Assembly: GCF_024158125.1 (NCBI RefSeq)
Contig: NZ_JAMZFT010000001.1
Coordinates: 1,384,023 to 1,448,022, forward strand
Direction: 5' to 3'
Length of the DNA stretch: 64,000 nt
Source: Futiania mangrovi
GTDB taxonomy: Bacteria; Pseudomonadota; Alphaproteobacteria; Futianiales; Futianiaceae
The position numbers and the translations under genes are program-made. Each line of letters begins with the position of its first letter. The stretch's first letter is position 1. Below are positions 45,873-55,101 of this stretch, one piece after another. The notes below the pieces were generated by a model. It did no database searches. It worked only from the letters and a program-made list of their open reading frames with translations, and was not told the DNA's origin.

Positions 45873-48067
45873 GGGATTGCACCCTCCCCCGCAAATAGTT
45901 CTTCCGGCGCCCGCGTGCCCGGCACCGTCCGTTCGCCGCGGTCGCGGCTAACCTTCGTGACAACCTGCATCGCCCTGAGCGCCGCCTTGATGTTTTCAAG
46001 GTGCTTCAGGCCGCGCACCTCGATGGCGATGGACATCGTGAAGACGTCCGCATTGCGGCGATCCACGTGCAGGTCGTCAATGTTGCCGTCATTGCGCGCG
46101 ATGACGTTGGCCACTGCGCCCAGCGCGCCCTTCTCGTTCAGAACCTCGACCTCCAGCCGCCCTGCGAAGATCGCATTCTTCTCCTCTGCCTGGTCCCAGG
46201 CGAGGTCGAGCCAACGCTCTTCCTCGTCGAAATAATCCGGCAGGCGGGCGCAGTCGATGGTGTGAACGGTGACCCCTTCGCCCGGCGTGAAGATCCCGAC
46301 GATCCGGTCGCCGGGGATCGGGCGGCAGCATGTGCCCAGGTGCAGTGCATGACCGGGCACGAGACCGCGAATCGGGATTGCAGGCAGCATCTGCCCCTCC
46401 ACGCTCGCGCTGCCATTGCCCTCCTCCCGCGGCCGCCGGGTTTCCGGGTAGACGGTGCCGAGCACGTCGGCCTCTCCGACCATCCCCTGCCCGACCTGCA
46501 GGAACACCTCGTCCGCCGTCGGCACCTTGAGCCGGGGCAGCGCGCTTCCGATGGCCTTGTCGGAGAATTCCACACCCGCCTTCTCGAACGCCCGCTCCAG
46601 GATGCGGCGGCCGAGGCGGACGTATTGTTCCCGGCTCTTCATGCGGGCATAGCGGCGAATGGCGGAGCGCGCCTTGCCCGTGACCGCGAACGATTCCCAC
46701 GTCGGCGAGGGCGATTGCGCGTCCGAAAGCAGGATCTCCACCTGGTCGCCGTTTTGCAGCACGGTCGGCAGCGGCACCCGCTGGCCGTTGACCTTGGCGC
46801 CGACGCACTTGTTGCCGACGTCGGTGTGAACGGCATAGGCGAAGTCGACGGGCGTCGCGCCACGCGGCAGGCCGATCAGGTCGCCCTTGGGCGTAAAGCA
46901 GAACACCTGGTCGTGGAACATCTCGAGCTTCGTGTGCTCGAGAAATTCCTCCGGCGTGTCGCCCTGCTCCAGCATGAAGACCAGCTCGCGCAGCCATTCA
47001 TAGGCACGGATCTCGCGCGGGGCGGCCTTTGCGCCGTCCTTGTAGTTCCAATGCGCCGCCACGCCCCGCTCGGCGATGTCCTCCATCGCCTGCGTGCGGA
47101 TCTGGATTTCGACGCGCTGCTTCTCCGGCCCGATCACCGTCGTGTGGAGCGAGCGGTAGCCATTGCGCTTCGGTGTCGAGATATAGTCCTTGAACCGGCC
47201 CGGCACGAAGGCCCACGCCCGGTGGATGTGGCCCAGCGCGTCGTAGCAGGTATCTACATCGTCCACGATCACGCGGAAGCCGATCAGGTCGGACAATTGC
47301 TCGAACGCGATGGTCTTGCGCTCCATCTTCTTCCAGATGGAATAGGGCCGCTTCTCCCGGCCCTTGACCTGCGCCTCGATCCCCTTCTCGGCCAGCAGTA
47401 TGCGCAGCGCGTCGGCGATGCGGCTGACGACGCCGCCGTCCTGCTCCCGGTGGCGGGCCAGGCGGGCGAGGATCTGCTCGCGCCCGTCCGGGTTCACCTC
47501 CGCGAACGCAAGGTCCTCAAGCTCGTCGCGCATCCCCTGCATGCCGATGCGCCCGGCCAGCGGGGCATAGATCTCCACCGTTTCCTCGGCGATGCGGCGG
47601 CGCTTCTCCGGCTTGGCGATGAAGTGCAGCGTGCGCATGTTGTGCAGCCGGTCGGCAAGCTTCACCAGCAGCACCCGGATGTCGTTCGACATGGCCAGGA
47701 TCAGCTTGCGGAAATTTTCCGCCTGCTTCGTGCGCTCCGAGGTCAGTTCCAGCTGCGAAAGCTTCGTCACCCCGTCCACCAGCGCCGCGATCTCGTCGCC
47801 GAAGACCCGCAGGATGTCCTCGTGCGTGGTCTCGGTATCCTCGATCGTGTCGTGCAGCAGTGCGGTCACGATGGTCGCGTCGTCGAGCCTGAGGTCGGTC
47901 AGGATCGCGGCGACTTCCAGGGGATGAGAGAAATAGGGGTCGCCGCTCGCACGCTTCTGCGACCCGTGCGCGCGCATGGCGAAGACGTAGGCGCGGTTGA
48001 GCAGGTTCTCGTCGACGTCCGAGTGATAGGCGCGGACGCGGTCGACTAGCTCGTACTGGCGGATCAT
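45869..48067 (-). CDS. rsh: Bifunctional (p)ppGpp synthetase/hydrolase (Rsh)
   Basis: The long RelA/SpoT homologue of alphaproteobacteria, which makes and degrades (p)ppGpp. The 732-residue protein has an intact HD hydrolase domain (His72-Asp73 in LLHDTIEDTE), then the synthetase (KRPYSIWKKMERK, LIGFRVIVDDVDTCYDALGHIH, DYISTPKRNGYRSLHTTV), TGS (VFCFTPKGDLIGLPRGATPVDFAYAVHTDVG) and a C-terminal ACT domain (EVEVLNEKGALGAVANVIARNDGNIDDL). The zinc-finger-like HLGTCCRPIPGD is also present. ATG 48067 was chosen. Gene order rpoZ-rsh-pyrE is conserved. Confidence 0.96.
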   Translation of the reverse strand: MIRQYELVDRVRAYHSDVDENLLNRAYVFAMRAHGSQKRASGDPYFSHPLEVAAILTDLRLDDATIVTALLHDTIEDTETTHEDILRVFGDEIAALVDGVTKLSQLELTSERTKQAENFRKLILAMSNDIRVLLVKLADRLHNMRTLHFIAKPEKRRRIAEETVEIYAPLAGRIGMQGMRDELEDLAFAEVNPDGREQILARLARHREQDGGVVSRIADALRILLAEKGIEAQVKGREKRPYSIWKKMERKTIAFEQLSDLIGFRVIVDDVDTCYDALGHIHRAWAFVPGRFKDYISTPKRNGYRSLHTTVIGPEKQRVEIQIRTQAMEDIAERGVAAHWNYKDGAKAAPREIRAYEWLRELVFMLEQGDTPEEFLEHTKLEMFHDQVFCFTPKGDLIGLPRGATPVDFAYAVHTDVGNKCVGAKVNGQRVPLPTVLQNGDQVEILLSDAQSPSPTWESFAVTGKARSAIRRYARMKSREQYVRLGRRILERAFEKAGVEFSDKAIGSALPRLKVPTADEVFLQVGQGMVGEADVLGTVYPETRRPREEGNGSASVEGQMLPAIPIRGLVPGHALHLGTCCRPIPGDRIVGIFTPGEGVTVHTIDCARLPDYFDEEERWLDLAWDQAEEKNAIFAGRLEVEVLNEKGALGAVANVIARNDGNIDDLHVDRRNADVFTMSIAIEVRGLKHLENIKAALRAMQVVTKVSRDRGERTVPGTRAPEELFAGEGAIP

Positions 48068-48151
48068 GCGGTGCCCCCGGCCTGCGGGGCCGCACACGCC
48101 GCCCGCCTCTCAGCGGACGCCGCGCACGCTACCGCGCAAGGTACGATCCGT

Positions 48152-48577
48152 TCAGTCGTCGCCGTCTTCTCCGCTATCCTCATCGCCCTCGGTGTCCGCT
48201 TCGGCTTCGCCGCCGGCCGAGGGGGCCGCCATGACGCCGAGCTCTCCGCGCAGCGCCTTCAGCAGCATCTCTTCGGTCAGCCCATCTTCGTCGCTGCCGC
48301 CTTCTTCGCTCATCAGCAACGACAGCTCGTCGTCTTCCGGCTCGTCGACCTCGACGTGCTTCTGCAGGCTCTCGATCAGGCCGTTGCGCAGATCCTCGGG
48401 CGTCTTCGTCTCGTCGGCGATCTCGCGCAGCGCGACCACGGGGTTCTTGTCGTTGTCGCGGTCGATGGACAGCGGCGCGCCGGAGGAAATCTCGCGCGCA
48501 CGATGCGCCGACAGAAGAACCAGTTCGAAGCGGTTGTCGACCTTGTCGATGCAATCTTCAACGGTAACGCGGGCCAT
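48152..48577 (-). CDS. rpoZ: RNA polymerase omega subunit
   Basis: A 141-residue omega subunit that stabilises beta-prime. The core [33 protein letters not shown] and [30 protein letters not shown] is typical, and the long acidic C-terminal tail (over 40 Asp/Glu/Gly-rich residues ending [14 protein letters not shown]) is common in alphaproteobacteria. The start is ATG 48577 with GAGGCAG upstream. A candidate promoter is at 48651-48678. Confidence 0.95.
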   Translation of the reverse strand: MARVTVEDCIDKVDNRFELVLLSAHRAREISSGAPLSIDRDNDKNPVVALREIADETKTPEDLRNGLIESLQKHVEVDEPEDDELSLLMSEEGGSDEDGLTEEMLLKALRGELGVMAAPSAGGEAEADTEGDEDSGEDGDD

Positions 48578-48650
48578 GGGGGTCTGCCTCGTGCGTTCGG
48601 GGTCCGTGCCGTCCGGCAGGCGGGCGCGCGTCGCCTTCCTGCAGGACAAG

Positions 48651-48678
48651 ACATAAGAGGCCGCCGTCCCGGGGACAA
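48651..48678 (-). promoter_or_regulatory. Candidate promoter of rpoZ
   Basis: On the minus strand TTGTCC (48673-48678) is 16 bp from TTATGT (48651-48656). It lies between the folK stop and the rpoZ start, with about 70 bp of leader. The -10 match is moderate. Confidence 0.35.
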
Positions 48679-48683
48679 GCGGA

Positions 48684-49286
48684 TCAAGAGGTGGCGTCTA
48701 GCGTGCCCGCGCCGGGGCTGTCAAGGACTTCGGGGGGCTCGTGTGGTCCCAGCGCGGCGATCATCTCGTCGGGGCTCGCGCCGGTGACCGGATGGCGCCA
48801 GCCGGGGGCTGCGTCGCGCAGCGGATACAGGACGAAGGCGCGTTCGTGCAGCCGTGGATGCGGCAGGGCCAGCGGCCGCGACAGCGCCGGTGCCCCCGGC
48901 TTGACCGTGGTGTCTCCGGGCCAGTCGGCGGGCTGCACCCGGCTGCCTGCGTCCAGCAGATCGAGGTCGAGCGTGCGCGCCTCCCACGTTACCCGGCGGG
49001 TGCGCCCGAACTTCCGCTCGATCTCGTGCAGCGCGTCGAGCACATCTTCGGGCCGCAGCGCCGCCGGCACCTCGACGCGCGCGACCGCGTTCACGAAATC
49101 CGGCTGCCCGGTCGGCGGGACGGGCGCGGTGCGGTAGAAGCGGGAAATCGCTACCACCCGCCAGCCCCGCACCCGCATGCCGTCCAGCGCACGGGCCAGC
49201 GTCACGCGCGGCACTCCGGCGGGGGACGGCAGGTTCGCGCCCAACGCGATCAGGCAAGAAACATTTCCTTCCGCTTGCACGATCAT
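48684..49286 (-). CDS. folK: 2-amino-4-hydroxy-6-hydroxymethyldihydropteridine pyrophosphokinase
   Basis: Adds pyrophosphate to the pterin in folate synthesis. The 200-residue protein shows [12 protein letters not shown], the [25 protein letters not shown] segment, [28 protein letters not shown] with metal-binding aspartates, and [17 protein letters not shown]. The N-terminus is a little uncertain: ATG 49286 has no strong ribosome site and a GTG eight codons on ([10 protein letters not shown]) is possible. C-terminal 25 residues look unconserved. Confidence 0.93.
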   Translation of the reverse strand: MIVQAEGNVSCLIALGANLPSPAGVPRVTLARALDGMRVRGWRVVAISRFYRTAPVPPTGQPDFVNAVARVEVPAALRPEDVLDALHEIERKFGRTRRVTWEARTLDLDLLDAGSRVQPADWPGDTTVKPGAPALSRPLALPHPRLHERAFVLYPLRDAAPGWRHPVTGASPDEMIAALGPHEPPEVLDSPGAGTLDATS

Positions 49287-49385
49287 GTATCGAGACACCG
49301 TCTGTTTATGAGGGTGCCCCGGTCCTCTTGCGCGCGGCCCTCCCTCGAAAGCACTTTCTTTGATCTCCTTGCCACGGGTGACACC

Positions 49386-50012
49386 TTGAACATCTATCCC
49401 CACGAACGCATTGCGGTCTTCATCGACGGTTCGAACCTGTACGCTGCCGCACGCGCGCTCAACCTCGACATCGATTATCGCCGCCTGCGCGCGCACTTTG
49501 CTGCGCAAGGCCGCCTCGTGCGCGCCTTCTACTACACTGCAATCATGGAGGACACGGAGTATTCGCCGCTCCGTCCGCTCGTCGACTGGCTCGACTACAA
49601 CGGCTACATGATGGTGACGAAGCCGACGAAGCGCTTCACCGACGCCCAGGGCCGCGAGAAGATCAAGGGCAACATGGACATCGAGCTTGCGATCGATGCC
49701 ATGGAGATGGCGGAGCATCTCGACCACATCGTCATCTTTTCCGGCGACGGCGATTTCCGCAGCCTTGTCGAGGCGGTGCAGCGCAAGGGCGTGCGCGTGA
49801 CGGTCGTATCCACCATCCGTACCCAGCCCTCGATGATCGCCGACGAACTGCGCCGCCAGGCCGACGTCTTCCTCGATCTCGAGGAGCTGCGCGAGCACAT
49901 CTGCCGCGAGGGTCCGCCGCGGCCACGCCGGGAGCCGGGGGAACGCTATCCCCGCCGCGACGAGGATGACGGCGACGACGAAGGCCCGCTGGATCCCGCC
50001 GACATTCTCTGA
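49386..50012 (+). CDS. NYN-domain (LabA/DUF88) nuclease-like protein
   Basis: A 208-residue protein with the PIN-like NYN fold: IAVFIDGSNLYAAARALNLDIDYRRLR, then FYYTAIMEDTEYSPLRPLVDWLDYNGYMMVTKPTKRF, KGNMDIELAIDAMEMAEHLDHIVIFSGDGDFRSLVEAVQRKGVRVTVVS. Conserved aspartates of the metal site (FIDGSN, KGNMDIELAID, SGDGDF) are all present, so it could be an active RNase. The C-terminal tail is charged and disordered. I chose TTG 49386 because relatives begin just before the YPxERIAVFIDG motif. An upstream ATG at 49308 would add 26 residues. It precedes and overlaps the uracil-DNA glycosylase by one base. Confidence 0.87.
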   Translation: MNIYPHERIAVFIDGSNLYAAARALNLDIDYRRLRAHFAAQGRLVRAFYYTAIMEDTEYSPLRPLVDWLDYNGYMMVTKPTKRFTDAQGREKIKGNMDIELAIDAMEMAEHLDHIVIFSGDGDFRSLVEAVQRKGVRVTVVSTIRTQPSMIADELRRQADVFLDLEELREHICREGPPRPRREPGERYPRRDEDDGDDEGPLDPADIL

Positions 50013-50668
50013 TGTCCCACCTGCCGCCGGAGCCGCCGCGCGATTGCGCGCTTTGCCCGCGTCTCGTCGCCTACCGGCGGGAGAACGCGGCAAGAGAGCC
50101 CGGCTGGTTCAACGGCGCGGTGCCGAGCTTTGCACCGCCGGACGGGGATGCGGCAGTGCGGCTGCTGATCGTCGGCCTCGCGCCCGGCGTCACGGGCGCG
50201 AACCGCACCGGCCGGCCCTTCACCGGCGACTATGCGGGCGACCTGCTCTACGCCACGCTGAAGGCGCATGGCCTTGCCGAGGGGGAGTATCTCCAGCATC
50301 CGGGCGACGGCCTGGCGCTGCGCGGCGCGATGATCACCAACGCCGTGCGCTGCGTCCCCCCGCAGAACAAGCCAACGACGGCCGAGATCCGCACCTGCGC
50401 GCGGTTTCTCAAGGCGCGGGTCGAGGCGCTGCCCGGGCTTCGCGCGATCGTCGCGCTGGGACGGATCGCGCATGACGCCGTCCTCGACGTGACGGCTACG
50501 CGCCGCGCCGCGCATCCCTTCGCACACGGGGCCCGGCACGTGCTGCCCTCCGGGACCGTCCTGCACGACAGCTACCATTGCTCCCGCTACAACACGAACA
50601 CGCGGCGCCTCACGCCGGAAATGTTCGATGCCGTCTTCCGGGCGGTGCGCGCCGACCTCAGCGCCTGA
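50012..50668 (+). CDS. Type 5 uracil-DNA glycosylase (UdgB)
   Basis: Removes uracil and other deaminated bases from DNA. The 218-residue protein has the family 5 motif GLAPGVTGANRTGRPFTGD (about residues 55-73), the TNAVRCVPPQNKP segment and HDSYHCSRYNTNTRRL with the terminal histidine motif. Four cysteines (12, 15, 114, 129) match the Fe-S cluster ligands of thermophilic and proteobacterial UdgB. The ATG at 50012 overlaps the NYN stop by one base (TGATG), so they form an operon. The 3' end overlaps the opposing GNAT gene by 11 bp. Confidence 0.93.
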   Translation: MSHLPPEPPRDCALCPRLVAYRRENAAREPGWFNGAVPSFAPPDGDAAVRLLIVGLAPGVTGANRTGRPFTGDYAGDLLYATLKAHGLAEGEYLQHPGDGLALRGAMITNAVRCVPPQNKPTTAEIRTCARFLKARVEALPGLRAIVALGRIAHDAVLDVTATRRAAHPFAHGARHVLPSGTVLHDSYHCSRYNTNTRRLTPEMFDAVFRAVRADLSA

Positions 50669-51428
50669 CGCGATAGGCGTAGCGGTACGCCTCCTCGAAC
50701 CCCGCGGCGGCATAGAGTGCGTTGGCGGCGGCGTTCTCCACCTCGACCTGAAGCGCCATGCGCGCGGCCTCCATCGAAACCGCCCAGCGCCCGATCGCGG
50801 CGAGGACCGCGCGCCCCACACCGCGCCCGCGCGCGTCGGGCAGCGTCCGCATCCCCTGCACCACCGCCGTGTCGCCCCTCAGCACGCCCATGCCGAGACC
50901 CACCGGCGCCGCCCCCTCGCGCGCCAGCACATAGAGGCGCGGCACGGGCACGCGCCCCATGATCTCCGCCCGCACGGCAAGGTCTGCCGCGTTCGCATCG
51001 CGGGCATAGGCCTCCGCCCACTCCGCGCCCCGGTCGCTCGCAAGATCGATGGACACCGCATCCGGGGCCACCAGCGCCGCCACCCGTGCGGGGTCTCCCA
51101 GGCAAACGCGCGTCTCCTTGGCGCGCACATACCTGCGCGCCGCGAGCCGCCCATCGAGGTCCTTCGGCTGCGTCACCGGCATCATCATGAAGGTCGCGGG
51201 CAGCCCCCGTGCGGTGTAGAAGCCCTCCGCCGCGCCGATGGCGGCATCGAGGTCACCGCCGGTCCAGGCCGCCGCATAAACCGAGTTCGCACGGTCCGAC
51301 ACCCCGCGCGTCGCGCGCATCCGCCAGCCCTCGTGTTCCACAGTCTCGTCGGCGGGCCAGCAGGTGAAGAACTGCTCCTCCAGGCGGGCAATCTCCGCGG
51401 CATCGAGCGGGCCTGCTGGCGCGGCCAT
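50658..51428 (-). CDS. GNAT-family N-acetyltransferase
   Basis: A 256-residue protein with a C-terminal GNAT domain: VLRGDTAVVQGMRTLPDARGRGVGRAVLAAIGRWAVSMEAARMALQVEVENAAANALYAAAGFEEAYRYAYRVR. The acetyl-CoA P-loop is DARGRGVGRAVL. The N-terminal half (about 1-120) is divergent and of unknown role, so substrate is unknown. It ends 11 bp inside the uracil-DNA glycosylase gene on the opposite strand. The gap of 10 bp to smpB suggests co-transcription. Confidence 0.86.
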   Translation of the reverse strand: MAAPAGPLDAAEIARLEEQFFTCWPADETVEHEGWRMRATRGVSDRANSVYAAAWTGGDLDAAIGAAEGFYTARGLPATFMMMPVTQPKDLDGRLAARRYVRAKETRVCLGDPARVAALVAPDAVSIDLASDRGAEWAEAYARDANAADLAVRAEIMGRVPVPRLYVLAREGAAPVGLGMGVLRGDTAVVQGMRTLPDARGRGVGRAVLAAIGRWAVSMEAARMALQVEVENAAANALYAAAGFEEAYRYAYRVRR

Positions 51429-51438
51429 GGCGCGGTCC

Positions 51439-51912
51439 TCAGCCCCGGTCCTTGAGCAGGCGCGCCTGCTCCCGCTTCCAGTCCTTTTCCTTCTCGCTCG
51501 CGCGCTTGTCGTGCAGCTTCTTGCCGCGCGCGAGGCCCAGTTCGAGCTTCGCCCGCCCCTTCTCGTTGAAGTAGAGCGTCAGCGGCACGATGGTCATGCC
51601 CTGACGCTGCGTCGCGCCGGCCAGCCTGTTCACCTCACGCTTGTGCAGAAGCAGTTTCCGCGGCCGCCGCGTCTCGTGGTTGAAGCGGTTGGCGTGCCCG
51701 TATTCGGGGATATAGGCGTTGACGAGCCACAACTCCCCGCCCTCCGCGCTGGCATAGGCTTCGGTGATGTTGCCCTTGCCTTCGCGGAGCGCCTTCACCT
51801 CGGTCCCCTGGAGCACGATACCCGCCTCCACGGTATCCTCGATGAAGTATTCGTGGCGCGCCTTGCGGTTCTCCGCGACGACGCGCCGTTTGGACGCTGT
51901 CTTTACCGCCAT
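51439..51912 (-). CDS. smpB: SsrA-binding protein SmpB
   Basis: Partner of tmRNA in ribosome rescue. The 157-residue OB-fold protein has [82 protein letters not shown] and a basic C-terminal tail ([26 protein letters not shown]) that mimics tRNA. The ssrA RNA is not in the window. It lies 4 bp from dapA, the conserved dapA-smpB pair. Confidence 0.97.
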   Translation of the reverse strand: MAVKTASKRRVVAENRKARHEYFIEDTVEAGIVLQGTEVKALREGKGNITEAYASAEGGELWLVNAYIPEYGHANRFNHETRRPRKLLLHKREVNRLAGATQRQGMTIVPLTLYFNEKGRAKLELGLARGKKLHDKRASEKEKDWKREQARLLKDRG

Positions 51913-51916
51913 TCTG

Positions 51917-52825
51917 TCAGTTGATCAGGCCGGCGTGCCGCATCGCGTCCCGCATCAACCCGCGCGTGGCGTCGGTCACGGACACGAGCGGAAGCCGCGC
52001 CTCCTCCTCGCACTTGCCCAGCACGGACAGGCCGAACTTCGCGGGCGTCGGGTTCGACTCCACGAACAGCGCGTTGTGCAGCGGCATCAGCTTGTCCTGG
52101 ATGGTGAGCGCCGCCGCATAATCCCCGCGCAGCGTCGCCTCCTGGAACTCCGCGCAGAGCCTTGGCGCGATGTTCGCCGTCACGGAGATGCAGCCGATGC
52201 CGCCATGCGCGTTGAAGCCCAGCGCGGTCGCATCCTCGCCCGAAAGCTGGATGAAATCCGCGCCGCAGTGCTGACGTTGCAGGCTCACCCGTTCCATCTT
52301 CGCGGTCGCGTCCTTCACGCCGACGATGTTGGCGACCTCGCGGGCAAGCCGAGCCATGGTCTCCACGCTCATGTCGATCACCGACCGGCCGGGAATGTTG
52401 TAGATGAAGACCGGCAGTTGGGGTGCGCTGTCCGCCACCGCCTTGAAGTGCTGGAACAGCCCCTCCTGCGTCGGCTTGTTGTAATAGGGCGTCACCACCA
52501 GCGCCGCGTCCGCGCCGGCCTCCGCCGCGTGGATGGTGAAGTCCACCGCCTCGGTCGTGTTGTTCGAGCCCGTGCCCGCGATGATCGGCACGCGGCCCGC
52601 GGCCTGTTCGATGACGATCTCGATGACGGACTTGTGCTCCTCGTGGCTCAGCGTCGGGCTCTCGCCCGTCGTGCCCACGGGGACGATCCCGTGCGTGCCT
52701 TCCGCGACATGCCAGTCGACGAGGCCGCGCAGCGCTTTTTCGTCCACCTTGCCGTCCTTGAAGGGCGTCACGAGTGCAACGATGGAGCCACGGATGCGCG
52801 ATGTGTCCTTGATCTGGTCTGGCAT
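51917..52825 (-). CDS. dapA: 4-hydroxy-tetrahydrodipicolinate synthase
   Basis: First committed step of lysine and meso-DAP synthesis. The 302-residue TIM barrel has [68 protein letters not shown], the catalytic tyrosine in [14 protein letters not shown], and the Schiff-base lysine in [12 protein letters not shown]. The residue set (Thr-Thr-Gly-Glu, Tyr, Lys) is complete. ATG 52825 gives a standard start. It is divergent from the lytic transglycosylase gene, which shares the peptidoglycan theme. Confidence 0.96.
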   Translation of the reverse strand: MPDQIKDTSRIRGSIVALVTPFKDGKVDEKALRGLVDWHVAEGTHGIVPVGTTGESPTLSHEEHKSVIEIVIEQAAGRVPIIAGTGSNNTTEAVDFTIHAAEAGADAALVVTPYYNKPTQEGLFQHFKAVADSAPQLPVFIYNIPGRSVIDMSVETMARLAREVANIVGVKDATAKMERVSLQRQHCGADFIQLSGEDATALGFNAHGGIGCISVTANIAPRLCAEFQEATLRGDYAAALTIQDKLMPLHNALFVESNPTPAKFGLSVLGKCEEEARLPLVSVTDATRGLMRDAMRHAGLIN

Positions 52826-53044
52826 GGAAGTCCGGCCTTGCGGGTTGTGGTTCTGCTTCGCACCATGGAAGCGGTGCGTGACCCTAGCGGCGGTTCTGCC
52901 ACGCGGCAAGCCGTGAGCGGGCACGCGCAGCCGGGAGCGGCGCCGCCGGGTTCGGATTGCTTCTAGCCCGAAAGCGGGCGACCGTCACCCGGTGTTGCGA
53001 TTCGCCGTGCCTCGCGTTTCGTTCGCCAGGAAAGGGATTGCCCG

Positions 53045-55072
53045 ATGCGTTCCGTCTTCGCCGCCCGTGTCCTGCTGCCGCTGGCGCTCGCGCTGGTTCC
53101 GGCGACGCTGACGTCCGCGCGCGAGATCAGTGCCGCGACCGTGCCCCTGTCCGTGCCGAAGCCCGGCTTCCGGACGGAGGCGTTCGCACGTGCCGCCGAC
53201 GCCATCGCCGCCGCGCGGGAGGGTGACTGGCTGCGTGCGAAAGCCGCGGCGGCGCGCTCCGGCCTGCCGGTCGCCAACGACGTCGTTCGCTGGCTCGCCT
53301 TCACCGAGAACGGGGAGGCCTATGCGTTCAGCGAACTGCGGGCCTTTCTCGACTCCCACCCGCACTGGCCAGGGCAATGGCGCATCGTGCGTGCAGCGGA
53401 GAAGGCCGCACTCGAGCAGGCGACCCATGCCGAAGCCCTCGCCTGGTTCGAGCGCCATCCGCCGCGCACCGGCCCCGGCATGCAACGGCTGGGCGAGGCG
53501 CTGATCGCAACGGGCAAGCGGGCGGAGGGGCTGGCCACCATCCGGCGCGCCTGGAGGGAGGGGCATTTCTCGTCGACCGGCGAACGTGCCTTTCTCGACG
53601 CCCATGCCACGCATCTTCAGACCGCAGACCATGTGACCCGCCTCGACCGCCTGCTGTGGGAGGGAGAGCTTTCCCAGGCGGCCGACCTTCTGACCCTCGT
53701 ACCGGGCGATGCGCGCGCGGTCGCCGAGGCCCGCATTGCGCAGCAGCGCCGGGCACGCGATGCAGACCGGCTTTGGTCGCGCCTGCCTGCCAGCGCGCAG
53801 GCCCAACCCGGCGCGGCATTCGACCGGGCGCGCCTGCTTCAGCGCAAGGGCGAATATCTCGAGGCGATCTCCGTTCTCGACCGTGTGAAGGACACGCCGC
53901 CCCCCTTCGGCGCAGAAGGGGCATGGCGGATCCGGCATTACCTCGCGCGCGAGGGGCTGGACCTCGACAACCCGCGCGCAGCCTACGCCGCCGCCAGCAA
54001 TCACGGCCTGACCGAAGGCGTGGAGTTTGCCGAGGCCGAGTGGCTCCTCGGCTGGATCGCCCTGCGCTTCCTCGACGATCCCGCCCGCGCCCTGCCCCAT
54101 TTCGTGCGCCTGTTCGAGGGCGTGTCGAGCCCGATCAGCCTGTCGCGCGGGGCTTATTGGGCGGGCCGTGCCGCGGAGGCTCAGGGCGATGCGTCCGCGG
54201 CGCGCGGCTGGTACGGGAAGGCCGCGGAGCACCTCTTCACCTACTACGGACAGCTGGCGGGGGAGAAGCTGGGCATCGGGCCGACGCGGCTTTCCGCCGT
54301 GCCTGTGCCGGCCGCAGAAGACCGCCGCGCGTTCGAGCGGCGCGACCTCGTGCAGGCCGCCCGCCTGCTTGTCGAGCTTGGCCTGCACGACATGGCCGAC
54401 AGCGTGTTGTTCGCGCTCGCCCGGCAGCTGGAGACGGCCGTCGACCAGGTCCTTCTGGGAGAGATCGTCGGCGATCTCGACCGCGATCACCGCCGCGTCC
54501 TGCTCGGCAAGTTGGCGATCCGCGACGGTGTGCTCGTCCCCGACAACGCCTTTCCTCTCTACGGCTTCCCGACGTTCGCGGAGGCGCGGGAGCCGGAACT
54601 TGCCCTCGTCCACGCGCTCTCCCGCCAGGAAAGCGCCCTCAACCCCTTCGCGGTCAGCCCGGCGGGCGCACGCGGCCTGATGCAGCTTATGCCGGACACC
54701 GCCCGCGCGGTCGCAAGCACGCTCGACCTGAAGTTCGACGCCGACCTGCTGACCGCGGACCCGGCCTATAACGCCACGCTCGGCATGGCCCATCTGCGCG
54801 AACTGCTGGAGCGCTACAACGGCTCCTACATCCTCACCCTTGCCGCCTACAATGCCGGCCCCGCGCGGCCCGACGAGTGGATCCGCCGGTTCGGCGACCC
54901 CCGCGATCCGGCGGTCGACCCGGTGGACTGGGTGGAGCGGATACCCTTCTCCGAGACCCGCAACTATGTGCAGCGCATCATCGAGTCCCTTCAGGTCTAT
55001 CGCGCGCGGCTCGACGATGGCACCTTGCGGCTCAACACGACGCGCGACCTGAGCCGGGGCAACCGGCCCTGA
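53045..55072 (+). CDS. slt: Soluble lytic murein transglycosylase (Slt)
   Basis: Periplasmic enzyme cleaving peptidoglycan glycosidic bonds. The 675-residue protein has a signal peptide (FAARVLLPLALALVPATLTSA), a long alpha-superhelical region of TPR-like repeats, and the C-terminal lysozyme-like domain with catalytic Glu529 in SRQESALNPFAVSPAGARGLMQLMP. LTLAAYNAGPARPDEWIRRFGDP and IPFSETRNYVQRI are typical Slt motifs. It starts ATG 53045 with AGGAAAGGG upstream. It leads a four-gene plus-strand operon. Confidence 0.94.
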   Translation: MRSVFAARVLLPLALALVPATLTSAREISAATVPLSVPKPGFRTEAFARAADAIAAAREGDWLRAKAAAARSGLPVANDVVRWLAFTENGEAYAFSELRAFLDSHPHWPGQWRIVRAAEKAALEQATHAEALAWFERHPPRTGPGMQRLGEALIATGKRAEGLATIRRAWREGHFSSTGERAFLDAHATHLQTADHVTRLDRLLWEGELSQAADLLTLVPGDARAVAEARIAQQRRARDADRLWSRLPASAQAQPGAAFDRARLLQRKGEYLEAISVLDRVKDTPPPFGAEGAWRIRHYLAREGLDLDNPRAAYAAASNHGLTEGVEFAEAEWLLGWIALRFLDDPARALPHFVRLFEGVSSPISLSRGAYWAGRAAEAQGDASAARGWYGKAAEHLFTYYGQLAGEKLGIGPTRLSAVPVPAAEDRRAFERRDLVQAARLLVELGLHDMADSVLFALARQLETAVDQVLLGEIVGDLDRDHRRVLLGKLAIRDGVLVPDNAFPLYGFPTFAEAREPELALVHALSRQESALNPFAVSPAGARGLMQLMPDTARAVASTLDLKFDADLLTADPAYNATLGMAHLRELLERYNGSYILTLAAYNAGPARPDEWIRRFGDPRDPAVDPVDWVERIPFSETRNYVQRIIESLQVYRARLDDGTLRLNTTRDLSRGNRP

Positions 55073-55101
55073 GTGCGCCACCTGTGGAGGGGATGCACAC
55101 C

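Noticed and set aside
50658..50668. Frameshift or mis-assembly where the uracil-DNA glycosylase and GNAT genes overlap
   Set aside because: Both C-termini read as complete family ends; an 11-bp convergent overlap is normal at this gene density.
52826..53044. Small RNA or riboswitch in the divergent dapA-slt gap
   Set aside because: Short GC hairpins occur but none resembles the lysine riboswitch or another known class, and no terminator-like element is present.
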